Shown: positions 14,091 to 25,200, numbered from the stretch's first letter. The stretch: DNA of 64,000 nucleotides from Calliphora vicina (GCF_958450345.1 NW_027052619.1:1-64000); one strand, 5' to 3'. Numbers and translations: made by a program. The notes: generated by a model from the letters alone, not told the origin.

Positions 14091-15439
14091 ATAAAATTTA
14101 GCTTCCTAGCTCTTTAGGGTCCTTTATAATTGCGATTTATATGAAGTCGTTAAAAACTGGGGTAATTTTGGGACATTTTTTGAAAAATGTCCGATATACC
14201 CGCATATATATCGGGTACTATTTATGCTAGCTACATAAGTTATACCTTGTTAGAAAGCTACAATCTCATGCCATCCAAATATAAAAAAATTTAGCTTCCT
14301 AGCTCTTTAGGGCCTTTTAAAATTGCGATTTATATGAAGTCGTTAAAAACTGGGGTAATTTTGGGACATTTTTTGAAAAATGTCCGATATACCCGCATAT
14401 ATATCGGGTACTATTTATGCTAGCTACATAAGTTATACCTTGTTAGAAAGCTACAATCTCATGCCATCCAAATATAAAAAAATGTAGCTTCCTAGCTCTT
14501 TAGGGGCCTTTATAATTGCGATTTATATGAAGTCGTTAAAAACTGGGGTAATTTTGGGACATTTTTTGAAAAATGTCCGATATACCCGCATATATATCGG
14601 GTACTATTTATGCTAGCTACATAAGTTATACCTTGTTAGAAAGCTACAATCTCATGCCATCCAAATATAAAAAAATTTAGCTTCCTAGCTCTTTAGGGGC
14701 CTTTAGAATTGCGATTTATATGAAGTCGTTAAAAACTTGGGTAATTTTGGGACATTTTTCGAAAAATGTCCGATATGCCCGCATATATATCGGGTACTAT
14801 TTATGCTAGCTACATAAGTTATACCTTGTTAGAAAGCTACAATCTCATGCCATCCAAATATAAAAAAATTTAGCTTCCTAGCTCTTTAGGGCCTTTTAAA
14901 ATTGCGATTTATATGAAGTCGTTAAAAACTGGGGTAATTTTGGGACATTTTTTGAAAAATGTCCGATATACCCGCATATATATCGGGTACTATTTATGCT
15001 AGCTACATAAGTTATACCTTGTTAGAAAGCTACAATCTTATGTCATCCAAATATAAAAAAATTTAGCTTCCTAGCTCTTTAGGGCCTTTTAAAATTGCGA
15101 TTTATATGAAGTCGTTAAAAACTGGGGTAATTTTAAGACATTTTTTGAAAAATGTCCGATATACCCGCATATATATCGGGTACTATTTATGCTAGCTACA
15201 TAAGTTATACCTTGTTAGAAAGCTACGATCTCATGTCATCCAAATATAAAAAAATTTAGCTTCCTAGCTCTTTAGGGCCTTTTAAAATTGCGATTTATAT
15301 GAAGTCGTTAAAAACTGGGGTAATTTTGGGACATTTTTTGAAAAATGTCCGATATACCCGCATATATATCGGGTACTATTTATGCTAGCTACATAAGTTA
15401 TACCTTGTTAGAAAGCTACAATCTCATGTCATCCAAATA

Positions 15440-18400
15440 TAAAAAAAATTTAGCTTCCTAGCTCTTTAGGGGCCTTTAGAATTGCGATTTATATGAAGTC
15501 GTTAAAAACTTGGGTAATTTTGGGACATTTTTCGAAAAATGTCCGATATGCCCGCATATATATCGGGTACTATTTATGCTAGCTACATAAGTTATACCTT
15601 GTTAGAAAGCTACAATCTCATGCCATCCAAATATAAAAAAATTTACCTTCCTAGCTCTTTAGGGGCCTTTATAATTGCGATTTATATGAAGTCGTTAAAA
15701 ACTGGGGTAATTTTGGGACATTTTTCGAAAAATGTCCGATATGCCCGCATATATATCGGGTACTATTTATGCTAGCTACATAAGTTATACCTTGTTAGAA
15801 AGCTACAATCTCATGCCATCCAAATATAAAAAAATTTAGCTTCCTAGCTCTTTAGGGGCCTTTAGAATTGCGATTTATATGAAGTCGTTAAAAACTTGGG
15901 TAATTTTGGGACATTTTTCGAAAAATGTCCGATATGCCCGCATATATATCGGGTACTATTTATGCTAAATACATAAGTTATACCTTGTTAGAAAGCTACA
16001 ATCTCATGCCATCCAAATATAAAAAAATTTAGCTTCCTAGCTCTTTAGGGGCCTTTATAATTGCGATTTATATGAAGTCGTTAAAAACTGGGGTAATTTT
16101 GGGACATTTTTTGAAAAATGTCCGATATACCCGCATATATATCGGGTACTATTTATGCTAGCTACATAAGTTATACCTTGTTAGAAAGCTACAATCTCAT
16201 GCCATCCAAATAAAAAAAAATTTAGCTTCCTAGCTCTTTAGGGCCTTTTAAAATTGCGATTTATATGAAGTCGTTAAAAACTGGGGTAATTTTGGGACAT
16301 TTTTTGAAAAATGTCCGATATACCCGCATATATATCGGGTACTATTTATGCTAGCTACATAAGTTATACCTTGTTAGAAAGCTACAATCTCATGTCATCC
16401 AAATATAATAAAATTTAGCTTCCTAGCTCTTTAGGGCCTTTTAAAATTGCGATTTATATGAAGTCGTTAAAAACTGGGGTAATTTTGGGACATTTTTTGA
16501 AAAAACCCGCATATATATCGGGTACTATTTATGCTAGCTACATAAGTTATACCTTGTTAGAAAGCTACAATCTCATGCCATCCAAATATAAAAAAATGTA
16601 GCTTCCTAGCTCTTTAGGGGCCTTTATAATTGCGATTTATATGAAGTCGTTAAAAACTGGGGTAATTTTGGGACATTTTTTGAAAAATGTCCGATATACC
16701 CGCATATATATCGGGTACTATTTATGCTAGCTACATAAGTTATACCTTGTTAGAAAGCTACAATCTCATGCCATCCAAATATAAAAAAATGTAGCTTCCT
16801 AGCTCTTTAGGGGCCTTTGGAATTGCGATTTATATGAAGTCGTTAAAAACTTGGGTAATTTTGGGACATTTTTCGAAAAATGTCCGATATGCCCGCATAT
16901 ATATCGGGTACTATTTATGCTAGCTACATAAGTTATACCTTGTTAGAAAGCTACAATCTCATGCCATCCAAATATAAAAAAATTTAGCTTCCTAGCTCTT
17001 TAGGGGCCTTTATAATTGCGATTTATATGAAGTCGTTAAAAACTGGGGTAATTTTGGGACATTTTTTGAAAAATGTCCGATATACCCGCATATATATCGG
17101 GTACTATTTATTCTAGCTACATAAGTTATACCTTGTTAGAAAGCTACAATCTCATGCCATCCAAATATAAAAAAATTTAGCTTCCTAGCTCTTTAGGGCC
17201 TTTTAAAATTGCGATTTATATGAAGTCGTTAAAAACTGGGGTAATTTTGGGACATTTTTTGAAAAATGTCCGATATACCCGCATATATATCGGGTACTAT
17301 TTATTCTAGCTACATAAGTTATACCTTGTTAGAAAGCTACAATCTCATGTCATCCAAATATAAAAAAATTTAGCTTCCTAGCTCTTTAGGGCCTTTTAAA
17401 ATTGCGATTTATATGAAGTCGTTAAAAACTGGGGTAATTTTGGGACATTTTTTGAAAAATGTCCGATATACCCGCATATATATCGGGTACTATTTATGCT
17501 AGCTACATAAGTTATACCTTGTTAGAAAGCTACAATCTCATGTCATCCAAATATAAAAAAAATTTAGCTTCCTAGCTCTTTAGGGGCCTTTAGAATTGCG
17601 ATTTATATGAAGTCGTTAAAAACTTGGGTAATTTTGGGACATTTTTCGAAAAATGTCCGATATGCCCGCATATATATCGGGTACTATTTATGCTAGCTAC
17701 ATAAGTTATACCTTGTTAGAAAGCTACAATCTCATGCCATCCAAATATAAAAAAATTTACCTTCCTAGCTCTTTAGGGGCCTTTATAATTGCGATTTATA
17801 TGAAGTCGTTAAAAACTGGGGTAATTTTGGGACATTTTTCGAAAAATGTCCGATATGCCCGCATATATATCGGGTACTATTTATGCTAGCTACATAAGTT
17901 ATACCTTGTTAGAAAGCTACAATCTCATGCCATCCAAATATAAAAAAATTTAGCTTCCTAGCTCTTTAGGGGCCTTTAGAATTGCGATTTATATGAAGTC
18001 GTTAAAAACTTGGGTAATTTTGGGACATTTTTCGAAAAATGTCCGATATGCCCGCATATATATCGGGTACTATTTATGCTAGCTACATAAGTTATACCTT
18101 GTTAGAAAGCTACAATCTCATGCCATCCAAATATAAAAAAATTTAGCTTCCTAGCTCTTTAGGGGCCTTTATAATTGCGATTTATATGAAGTCGTTAAAA
18201 ACTGGGGTAATTTTGGGACATTTTTTGAAAAATGTCCGATATACCCGCATATATATCGGGTACTATTTATGCTAGCTACATAGGTTATACCTTGTTAGAA
18301 AGCTACAATCTCATGCCATCCAAATAAAAAAAAATTTAGCTTCCTAGCTCTTTAGGGCCTTTTAAAATTGCGATTTATATGAAGTCGTTAAAAACTGGGG

Positions 18401-19660
18401 TAATTTTGGGACATTTTTTGAAAAATGTCCGATATACCCGCATATATATCGGGTACTATTTATGCTAGCTACATAAGTTATACCTTGTTAGAAAGCTACA
18501 ATCTCATGTCATCCAAATATAATAAAATTTAGCTTCCTAGCTCTTTAGGGCCTTTTAAAATTGCGATTTATATGAAGTCGTTAAAAACTGGGGTAATTTT
18601 GGGACATTTTTTGAAAAAACCCGCATATATATCGGGTACTATTTATGCTAGCTACATAAGTTATACCTTGTTAGAAAGCTACAATCTCATGCCATCCAAA
18701 TATAAAAAAATGTAGCTTCCTAGCTCTTTAGGGGCCTTTATAATTGCGATTTATATGAAGTCGTTAAAAACTGGGGTAATTTTGGGACATTTTTTGAAAA
18801 ATGTCCGATATACCCGCATATATATCGGGTACTATTTATGCTAGCTACATAAGTTATACCTTGTTAGAAAGCTACAATCTCATGCCATCCAAATATAAAA
18901 AAATGTAGCTTCCTAGCTCTTTAGGGGCCTTTGGAATTGCGATTTATATGAAGTCGTTAAAAACTTGGGTAATTTTGGGACATTTTTCGAAAAATGTCCG
19001 ATATGCCCGCATATATATCGGGTACTATTTATGCTAGCTACATAAGTTATACCTTGTTAGAAAGCTACAATCTCATGCCATCCAAATATAAAAAAATTTA
19101 GCTTCCTAGCTCTTTAGGGGCCTTTATAATTGCGATTTATATGAAGTCGTTAAAAACTGGGGTAATTTTGGGACATTTTTTGAAAAATGTCCGATATACC
19201 CGCATATATATCGGGTACTATTTATTCTAGCTACATAAGTTATACCTTGTTAGAAAGCTACAATCTCATGCCATCCAAATATAAAAAAATTTAGCTTCCT
19301 AGCTCTTTAGGGCCTTTTAAAATTGCGATTTATATGAAGTCGTTAAAAACTGGGGTAATTTTGGGACATTTTTTGAAAAATGTCCGATATACCCGCATAT
19401 ATATCGGGTACTATTTATTCTAGCTACATAAGTTATACCTTGTTAGAAAGCTACAATCTCATGTCATCCAAATATAAAAAAATTTAGCTTCCTAGCTCTT
19501 TAGGGCCTTTTAAAATTGCGATTTATATGAAGTCGTTAAAAACTGGGGTAATTTTGGGACATTTTTTGAAAAATGTCCGATATACCCGCATATATATCGG
19601 GTACTATTTATGCTAGCTACATAAGTTATACCTTGTTAGAAAGCTACAATCTCATGCCAT
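15440..19660 (+). repeat. Tandem 11-mer duplication (2114 bp)
   Basis: Five private changes recur 2114 bp apart, in the same order: an extra A (15441/17555), TTTACCTT (near 15642/17756), AATAAAAAAAAAT (near 16209/18323), AATAATAAAATTT (near 16406/18520), a 10-bp deletion giving GAAAAAACCCGC (near 16505/18618), and CTTTGGAATTG (16816/18930). 11 x 193 minus the 10-bp deletion plus one extra A equals 2114. A shorter, third copy follows at 19670-20557 and lacks the deletion. Confidence 0.9.
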
Positions 19661-19669
19661 CCAAATATA

Positions 19670-20557
19670 AAAAAATGTAGCTTCCTAGCTCTTTAGGGCC
19701 TTTTAAAATTGCGATTTATATGAAGTCGTTAAAAACTGGGGTAATTTTGGGACATTTTTTGAAAAATGTCCGATATACCCGCATATATATCGGGTACTAT
19801 TTATGCTAGCTACATAAGTTATACCTTGTTAGAAAGCTACAATCTCATGTCATCCAAATATAATAAAATTTAGCTTCCTAGCTCTTTAGGGCCTTTTAAA
19901 ATTGCGATTTATATGAAGTCGTTAAAAACTGGGGTAATTTTGGGACATTTTTTGAAAAATGTCCGATATACCCGCATATATATCGGGTACTATTTATGCT
20001 AGCTACATAAGTTATACCTTGTTAGAAAGCTACAATCTCATGCCATCCAAATATAAAAAAATGTAGCTTCCTAGCTCTTTAGGGGCCTTTATAATTGCGA
20101 TTTATATGAAGTCGTTAAAAACTGGGGTAATTTTGGGACATTTTTTGAAAAATGTCCGATATACCCGCATATATATCGGGTACTATTTATGCTAGCTACA
20201 TAAGTTATACCTTGTTAGAAAGCTACAATCTCATGCCATCCAAATATAAAAAAATGTAGCTTCCTAGCTCTTTAGGGGCCTTTGGAATTGCGATTTATAT
20301 GAAGTCGTTAAAAACTTGGGTAATTTTGGGACATTTTTCGAAAAATGTCCGATATGCCCGCATATATATCGGGTACTATTTATGCTAGCTACATAAGTTA
20401 TACCTTGTTAGAAAGCTACAATCTCATGCCATCCAAATATAAAAAAATTTAGCTTCCTAGCTCTTTAGGGGCCTTTATAATTGCGATTTATATGAAGTCG
20501 TTAAAAACTGGGGTAATTTTGGGACATTTTTTGAAAAATGTCCGATATACCGATATA
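19670..20557 (+). repeat. Partial third copy of the duplicated block, interrupted by the transposon
   Basis: The AATAATAAAATTT and CTTTGGAATTG markers reappear at about 19861 and 20279, 1341 and 1351 bp after their previous copies (7 x 193, with and without the 10-bp deletion). The monomer after the CTTTGGAATTG one is followed by the monomer into which the transposon inserted. The same order, uninterrupted, is present again at about 25184-25900. Confidence 0.8.
20556..20557. other. TA target-site duplication, left
   Basis: TA immediately precedes the CAGTGGTGG terminus. Tc1/mariner elements duplicate a TA on insertion. The left flank before it reads CCGATATACCGATATA rather than the expected CCGATATACCCGCATA, so a few bases next to the junction are disturbed. 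Confidence 0.75.
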
Positions 20558-20564
20558 CAGTGGT

Positions 20565-20582
20565 GGTCAAAACATATGCAAC
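20565..20582 (+). promoter_or_regulatory. Outer transposase-binding-type direct repeat, left
   Basis: GGTCAAAACATATGCAAC, eight bases in from the terminus. It is repeated 197 bp further in with one change. An outer and an inner copy in each long terminal repeat is the IR/DR arrangement known in several Tc1 relatives (e.g. Sleeping Beauty, Drosophila S and Minos-type elements), where transposase binds both. Binding here is inferred from position only. Confidence 0.6.
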
Positions 20583-20761
20583 CAGCAACAGAATTTTACA
20601 AAAGTGGTTTAAACTACTTTAAGATGTAAACAAAAATATTCATTTGCTTATAATATTTTTTAATTAATGCTTTAAAAATAAGAATATGAAATTTAATTCA
20701 GAATTTTTTTCATTGAAAAGAAAAAAAATTTAAAAAACTACATATGGGTTCATATTTCATT

Positions 20762-20779
20762 GGCCAAAACATATGCAAC
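20762..20779 (+). promoter_or_regulatory. Inner transposase-binding-type direct repeat, left
   Basis: GGCCAAAACATATGCAAC, 17 of 18 bases identical to the outer copy and in the same orientation. It suggests that the ancestral terminal repeat was at least about 220 bp long. Confidence 0.6.
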
Positions 20780-20812
20780 TAATTGATTTTAAAACATTTC
20801 TGTCTATAAAAC

Positions 20813-21280
20813 TTAATATTTCGTGACAAATCCTATATTTTCAATGACGGCTTTACATCGGCAAGGCTGTGAAGCTATCAAATTGGAAATAAAATTTGCA
20901 GGAATAGCGTTCCAAGCATCTACCAATCCTTGAAACATAATATCTGAATTAGTGCAATTTTCGGTGTAGATTCTTTGATTAACGGTTTCCCAAATATTCT
21001 CAATGGGATTTAGATCTGGTAATTGTGGTGGCCATTCCATTACCGAAACTGTTTCTTGTGCTAACCACGATTTAACAACATGTGAAGAGTGCTTGGGGTC
21101 GTTATCGTGCTGAATAACTCATCGAAGAGGCTTATTATCCTCAGAATTTGGAAGCATTACTCTTTCCAAGATGTCTCTATAGATAAATCCATCCATTATT
21201 TCATTAATTTAGAGCGATGGGCCAACTCCAGCAGCAGAAAAACAACCCCCATACCATTACGTTGCATCCTGCATGCTTCA
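20813..21280 (-). pseudogene. Tc1-like transposase, C-terminal end (inverted left arm)
   Basis: Inverted copy of the same transposase end. On the - strand a frame is open from 21118 down to the stop at 20813 (101 residues). It carries HDNDPKHSS with the second catalytic Asp (codon 21104-21106), WPPQLPDLNPIENIW with the Glu (20999-21001), and an undamaged C-terminus ending ENIGFVTKY. The upstream TGA (21119-21121), the GGGGG run and the indels near 21220 are the same lesions as in the right arm. The first catalytic Asp is absent because the homology stops at 21280. It is better preserved at the C-terminus than the right arm but has no catalytic completeness. Confidence 0.88.
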
Positions 21281-21486
21281 CCGACGATTTTCCTACGCGC
21301 AAAAACCGCTTATATTAAAAGAAACGTTTGAAGTTTGCTATGGAGTATTTAAATTGGCCAGAAAACAAATGGACGACTGTCCTATTTAGCGACGAATCCG
21401 AATTTAATATCATCGGAAGTGATTTCATGTGTTACGTAAGACGACCACTTAACACGCGGCTTCAAGCACATACTGCAAAAAGACAC
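21281..21486 (+). other. Unpaired centre (loop) of the fold-back element
   Basis: 206 bp present once, between the two inverted arms. From about 21297 it reads on the + strand as the transposase segment between the DNA-binding domain and the first catalytic Asp. The first 16 bases or so (CCGACGATTTTCCTAC) I cannot assign. The inverted-duplication breakpoint therefore lies at 21280-21297. Confidence 0.75.
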
Positions 21487-21953
21487 TGAAACATGGAGGA
21501 TGCAACGTAATGGTATGGGGGCAGTTTTTCTGCTGCTGGAGTTGGCCCATCGCTCTAAATTAATGAAATAATGGATGGATTTATCTATAGAGACATCTTG
21601 GAAAGAATAATACTTCCAAATTCTGAGGATAATAAGCCTCTTCGATGAGTTATTCAGCACGATAACGACCCAAAGCACTCTTCACATGTTGTTAAATCGT
21701 TGTTAGCACAAGAAAGAGTTCCGATAATGGAATGGCCACCACAATTACCAAATCTAAATCCCATTGAGAACATTTGGGCAATCGTTAATCAAAGAATCGA
21801 CACCGAAAATTGCACTAATTCAGATATTATGTTTCAAGGATTGGTAGATGCTTGGAACGCTATTCCTGCAAATTTTATTGCCAATTGATAGCTTCACAGC
21901 CTTGCCGATGTAAGGCCGTCATTGAAAATATAGGATTTGCCACGAAATATTAA
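21297..21953 (+). pseudogene. Tc1-like transposase, C-terminal catalytic part (right arm and centre)
   Basis: Remnant of a DD34E transposase that would cut and join transposon ends. Reading starts just after the missing HTH domain. After a TAA at 21316-21318, 56 open codons run to a TGA at 21487 and include NWPENKWTTVLFSDES with the first catalytic Asp (21391). A frame change in the A-run near 21478, an extra G in TATGGGGGCAG near 21515 and a pair of compensating indels around 21555-21565 break the middle. A TGA at 21646-21648 replaces an expected Trp (PLR-stop-VIQHDNDPKH). From 21649, 79 codons are open through the second Asp (21661), WPPQLPNLNPIENIW with the Glu (21766), and WNAIPANF. A one-base loss in CCAATTGATAG then gives an early stop at 21886; the ancestral end would be TAA at 21951-21953. 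No start codon or N-terminus remains, so it is certainly non-functional. Confidence 0.9.
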
Positions 21954-21986
21954 GTTTTATAGACAGAAATTTTTTAAAATCAATTA

Positions 21987-22004
21987 GTTGCATATGTTTT
22001 GGCC
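21987..22004 (-). promoter_or_regulatory. Inner transposase-binding-type direct repeat, right
   Basis: Reverse complement of GGCCAAAACATATGCAAC, identical to the left inner copy. With the terminal copy at 22184-22201 it forms the mirrored IR/DR pair of the right end. Confidence 0.6.
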
Positions 22005-22183
22005 AATGAAATATGAACCCATATGTAGTTTTTTAAATTTTTTTTCTTTTCAATGCAAAAAATTCTGAATTAAATTTCATATTCTTATTTTTAAAGCATT
22101 AATTAAAAAATATTATAAGCAAATGAATATTTTTGTTTACATCTTAAAATAGTTTAAACCAATTTTGTAAAATTCTGTTGCTG

Positions 22184-22201
22184 GATGCATATGTTTTGAC
22201 C
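22184..22201 (-). promoter_or_regulatory. Outer transposase-binding-type direct repeat, right
   Basis: Reverse complement reads GGTCAAAACATATGCATC, one base different from the left outer copy (CATC for CAAC). It lies at the same distance from the terminus as on the left. Confidence 0.55.
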
Positions 22202-22208
22202 ACCACTG

Positions 22209-22210
22209 TA
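22209..22210. other. TA target-site duplication, right
   Basis: TA directly follows the ...CCACCACTG terminus. The satellite then resumes with TATATATCGGGTAC. The AT run is about two bases longer than a simple insertion into CATATATAT would leave, compatible with slippage. Confidence 0.75.
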
Positions 22211-25200
22211 TATATATCGGGTACTATTTATTCTAGCTACATAAGTTATACCTTGTTAGAAAGCTACAATCTCATGCCATCCAAATATAAAAAAATTTAG
22301 CTTCCTAGCTCTTTAGGGCCTTTTAAAATTGCGATTTATATGAAGTCGTTAAAAACTGGGGTAATTTTGGGACATTTTTTGAAAAATGTCCGATATACCC
22401 GCATATATATCGGGTACTATTTATGCTAGCTACATAAGTTATACCTTGTTAGAAAGCTACAATCTCATGCCATCCAAATATAAAAAAATGTAGCTTCCTA
22501 GCTCTTTAGGGGCCTTTATAATTGCGATTTATATGAAGTCGTTAAAAACTGGGGTAATTTTGGGACATTTTTTGAAAAATGTCCGATATACCCGCATATA
22601 TATCGGGTACTATTTATGCTAGCTACATAAGTTATACCTTGTTAGAAAGCTACAATCTCATGCCATCCAAATATAAAAAAATTTAGCTTCCTAGCTCTTT
22701 GGGCCTTTTAAAATTGCGATTTATATGAAGTCGTTAAAAACTGGTGTAATTTTGGGACATTTTTCGAAAAATGTCCGATATGCCCGCATATATATCGGGT
22801 ACTATTTATGCTAGCTACATAAGTTATACCTTGTTAGAAAGCTACAATCTCATGCCATCCAAATATAAAAAAATTTAGCTTCCTAGCTCTTTAGGGGCCT
22901 TTAGAATTGCGATTTATATGAAGTCGTTAAAAACTTGGGTAATTTTGGGACATTTTTCGAAAAATGTCCGATATGCCCGCATATATATCGGGTACTATTT
23001 ATGCTAGCTACATAAGTTATACCTTGTTAGAAAGCTACAATCTCATGCCATCCAAATATAAAAAAATTTAGCTTCCTAGCTCTTTAGGGGCCTTTATAAT
23101 TGCGATTTATATGAAGTCGTTAAAAACTGGGGTAATTTTGGGACATTTTTTGAAAAATGTCCGATATACCCGCATATATATCGGGTACTATTTATGCTAG
23201 CTACATAAGTTATACCTTGTTAGAAAGCTACAATCTCATGCCATCCAAATATAAAAAAATTTAGCTTCCTAGCTCTTTAGGGCCTTTTAAAATTGCGATT
23301 TATATGAAGTCGTTAAAAACTGGGGTAATTTTGGGACATTTTTTGAAAAATGTCCGATATACCCGCATATATATCGGGTACTATTTATGCTAGCTACATA
23401 AGTTATACCTTGTTAGAAAGCTACAATCTCATGTCATCCAAATATAAAAAAATTTAGCTTCCTAGCTCTTTAGGGCCTTTTAAAATTGCGATTTATATGA
23501 AGTCGTTAAAAACTGGGGTAATTTTGGGACATTTTTTGAAAAATGTCCGATATACCCGCATATATATCGGGTACTATTTATGCTAGCTACATAAGTTATA
23601 CCTTGTTAGAAAGCTACAATCTCATGCCATCCAAATATAAAAAAATTTAGCTTCCTAGCTCTTTAGGGCCTTTTAAAATTGCGATTTATATGAAGTCGTT
23701 AAAAACTGGGGTAATTTTGGGACATTTTTTGAAAAATGTCCGATATACCCGCATATATATCGGGTACTATTTATGCTAGCTACATAAGTTATACCTTGTT
23801 AGAAAGCTACAATCTCATGTCATCCAAATATAAAAAAATTTAGCTTCCTAGCTCTTTAGGGCCTTTTAAAATTGCGATTTATATGAAGTCGTTAAAAACT
23901 GGGGTAATTTTGAGACATTTTTTGAAAAATGTCCGATATACCCGCATATATATCGGGTACTATTTATGCTAGCTACATAAGTTATACCTTGTTAGAAAGC
24001 TACAATCTCATGTCATCCAAATATAAAAAAATTTAGCTTCCTAGCTCTTTAGGGCCTTTTAAAATTGCGATTTATATGAAGTCGTTAAAAACTGGGGTAA
24101 TTTTGGGACATTTTTTGAAAAATGTCCGATATACCCGCATATATATCGGGTACTATTTATGCTAGCTACATAAGTTATACCTTGTTAGAAAGCTACAATC
24201 TCATGTCATCCAAATATAAAAAAAATTTAGCTTCCTAGCTCTTTAGGGGCCTTTAGAATTGCGATTTATATGAAGTCGTTAAAAACTTGGGTAATTTTGG
24301 GACATTTTTCGAAAAATGTCCGATATGCCCGCATATATATCGGGTACTATTTATGCTAGCTACATAAGTTATACCTTGTTAGAAAGCTACAATCTCATGC
24401 CATCCAAATATAAAAAAATTTAGCTTCCTAGCTCTTTAGGGGCCTTTATAATTGCGATTTATATGAAGTCGTTAAAAACTGGGGTAATTTTGGGACATTT
24501 TTTGAAAAATGTCCGATATACCCGCATATATATCGGGTACTATTTATTCTAGCTACATAAGTTATACCTTGTTAGAAAGCTACAATCTCATGCCATCCAA
24601 ATATAAAAAAAATTAGCTTCCTAGCTCTTTAGGGCCTTTTAAAATTGCGATTTATATGAAGTCGTTAAAAACTGGGGTAATTTTGGGACATTTTTTGAAA
24701 AATGTCCGATATACCCGCATATATATCGGGTACTATTTATTCTAGCTACATAAGTTATACCTTGTTAGAAAGCTACAATCTCATGTCATCCAAATATAAA
24801 AAAATTTAGCTTCCTAGCTCTTTAGGGCCTTTTAAAATTGCGATTTATATGAAGTCGTTAAAAACTGGGGTAATTTTGGGACATTTTTTGAAAAATGTCC
24901 GATATACCCGCATATATATCGGGTACTATTTATGCTAGCTACATAAGTTATACCTTGTTAGAAAGCTACAATCTCATGCCATCCAAATATAAAAAAATGT
25001 AGCTTCCTAGCTCTTTAGGGCCTTTTAAAATTGCGATTTATATGAAGTCGTTAAAAACTGGGGTAATTTTGGGACATTTTTTGAAAAATGTCCGATATAC
25101 CCGCATATATATCGGGTACTATTTATGCTAGCTACATAAGTTATACCTTGTTAGAAAGCTACAATCTCATGTCATCCAAATATAATAAAATTTAGCTTCC

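Larger units (their letters stand above)
1..20557 (+). repeat. 193-bp satellite array, left part (about 106.5 monomers)
   Basis: Head-to-tail tandem repeat with a period of 193 bp. The monomer start (ATTTATATGAAGTCG) falls at 1, 194, 387, 580 and so on, still exactly in phase at 4826 and 5212. No inverted monomers were seen. Monomers differ at a few linked sites: CTGGGG or CTTGGG, TTTTTTG or TTTTTCG, ACCCG or GCCCG, TATGC or TATTC, TGTCATCC or TGCCATCC, AATTTAGC or AATGTAGC, and spacers AGGGCCTTTTAAAATTG, AGGGGCCTTTATAATTG or AGGGGCCTTTAGAATTG. The array breaks inside a monomer at 20557 where a transposon is inserted. Apart from the repeat I see no gene in this stretch. Length and homogeneity fit centromeric or pericentromeric heterochromatin; that location is inferred. 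Confidence 0.98.
20558..21280 (+). repeat. Left arm of the transposon inverted repeat
   Basis: Pairs with 21487-22208 in reverse complement. The outer 220 bp or so corresponds to a long Tc1-type terminal inverted repeat. The inner 500 bp is coding sequence from the transposase C-terminus, here on the - strand. Homology ends at ...GCATGCTTCA, after which the centre is unrelated. Confidence 0.9.
20558..22208 (+). mobile_element. Degenerate Tc1-like (IS630-Tc1-mariner) fold-back transposon
   Basis: A 1651-bp insertion between TA dinucleotides, with termini CAGTGGTGGTCAAAAC and the inverse. The + strand encodes remains of a DDE transposase with Asp (codon 21391), Asp (21661) and Glu (21766). The last two are separated by 34 residues, the DD34E spacing of the Tc1 family, and the motifs FSDES, HDNDPKH and NPIENIW are readable. 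Nearly the whole element is one inverted repeat: 20558-21280 against 21487-22208, with about 26 differences by my count (about 96% identity) around a 206-bp centre. The N-terminal helix-turn-helix half of a normal Tc1 gene is missing. Total length resembles an intact Tc1 element (about 1.6 kb), but the content is rearranged. It cannot make its own transposase. The host species may carry intact relatives. Confidence 0.93.
21487..22208 (-). repeat. Right arm of the transposon inverted repeat
   Basis: Reverse complement of the left arm. It begins at TGAAACATGG in the transposase coding region and ends at the CCACCACTG terminus. As it continues the reading of the centre, this arm is the original-orientation end of the element, and the left arm is the likely inverted copy; that polarity is inferred. 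Confidence 0.9.

Noticed and set aside
21089..21331. 80-codon + strand frame in the left arm
   Set aside because: Antisense shadow of the inverted transposase remnant; the real coding strand is minus there, with recognisable DDE motifs.
21382..21678. 98-codon - strand frame in the right arm
   Set aside because: Antisense to the transposase remnant on the + strand, and the counterpart of the shadow in the left arm.
20558..22208. Two separate nested transposons head to head
   Set aside because: Only two termini and one pair of flanking TA sites exist, there are no internal terminal repeats, and arm homology ends inside coding sequence, so one rearranged element is simpler.
20558..22208. Mariner (DD34D) rather than Tc1 family
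   Set aside because: The third acidic residue is Glu in NPIENIW, 34 residues after the Asp of HDNDPKH, which is the Tc1-type DD34E pattern.
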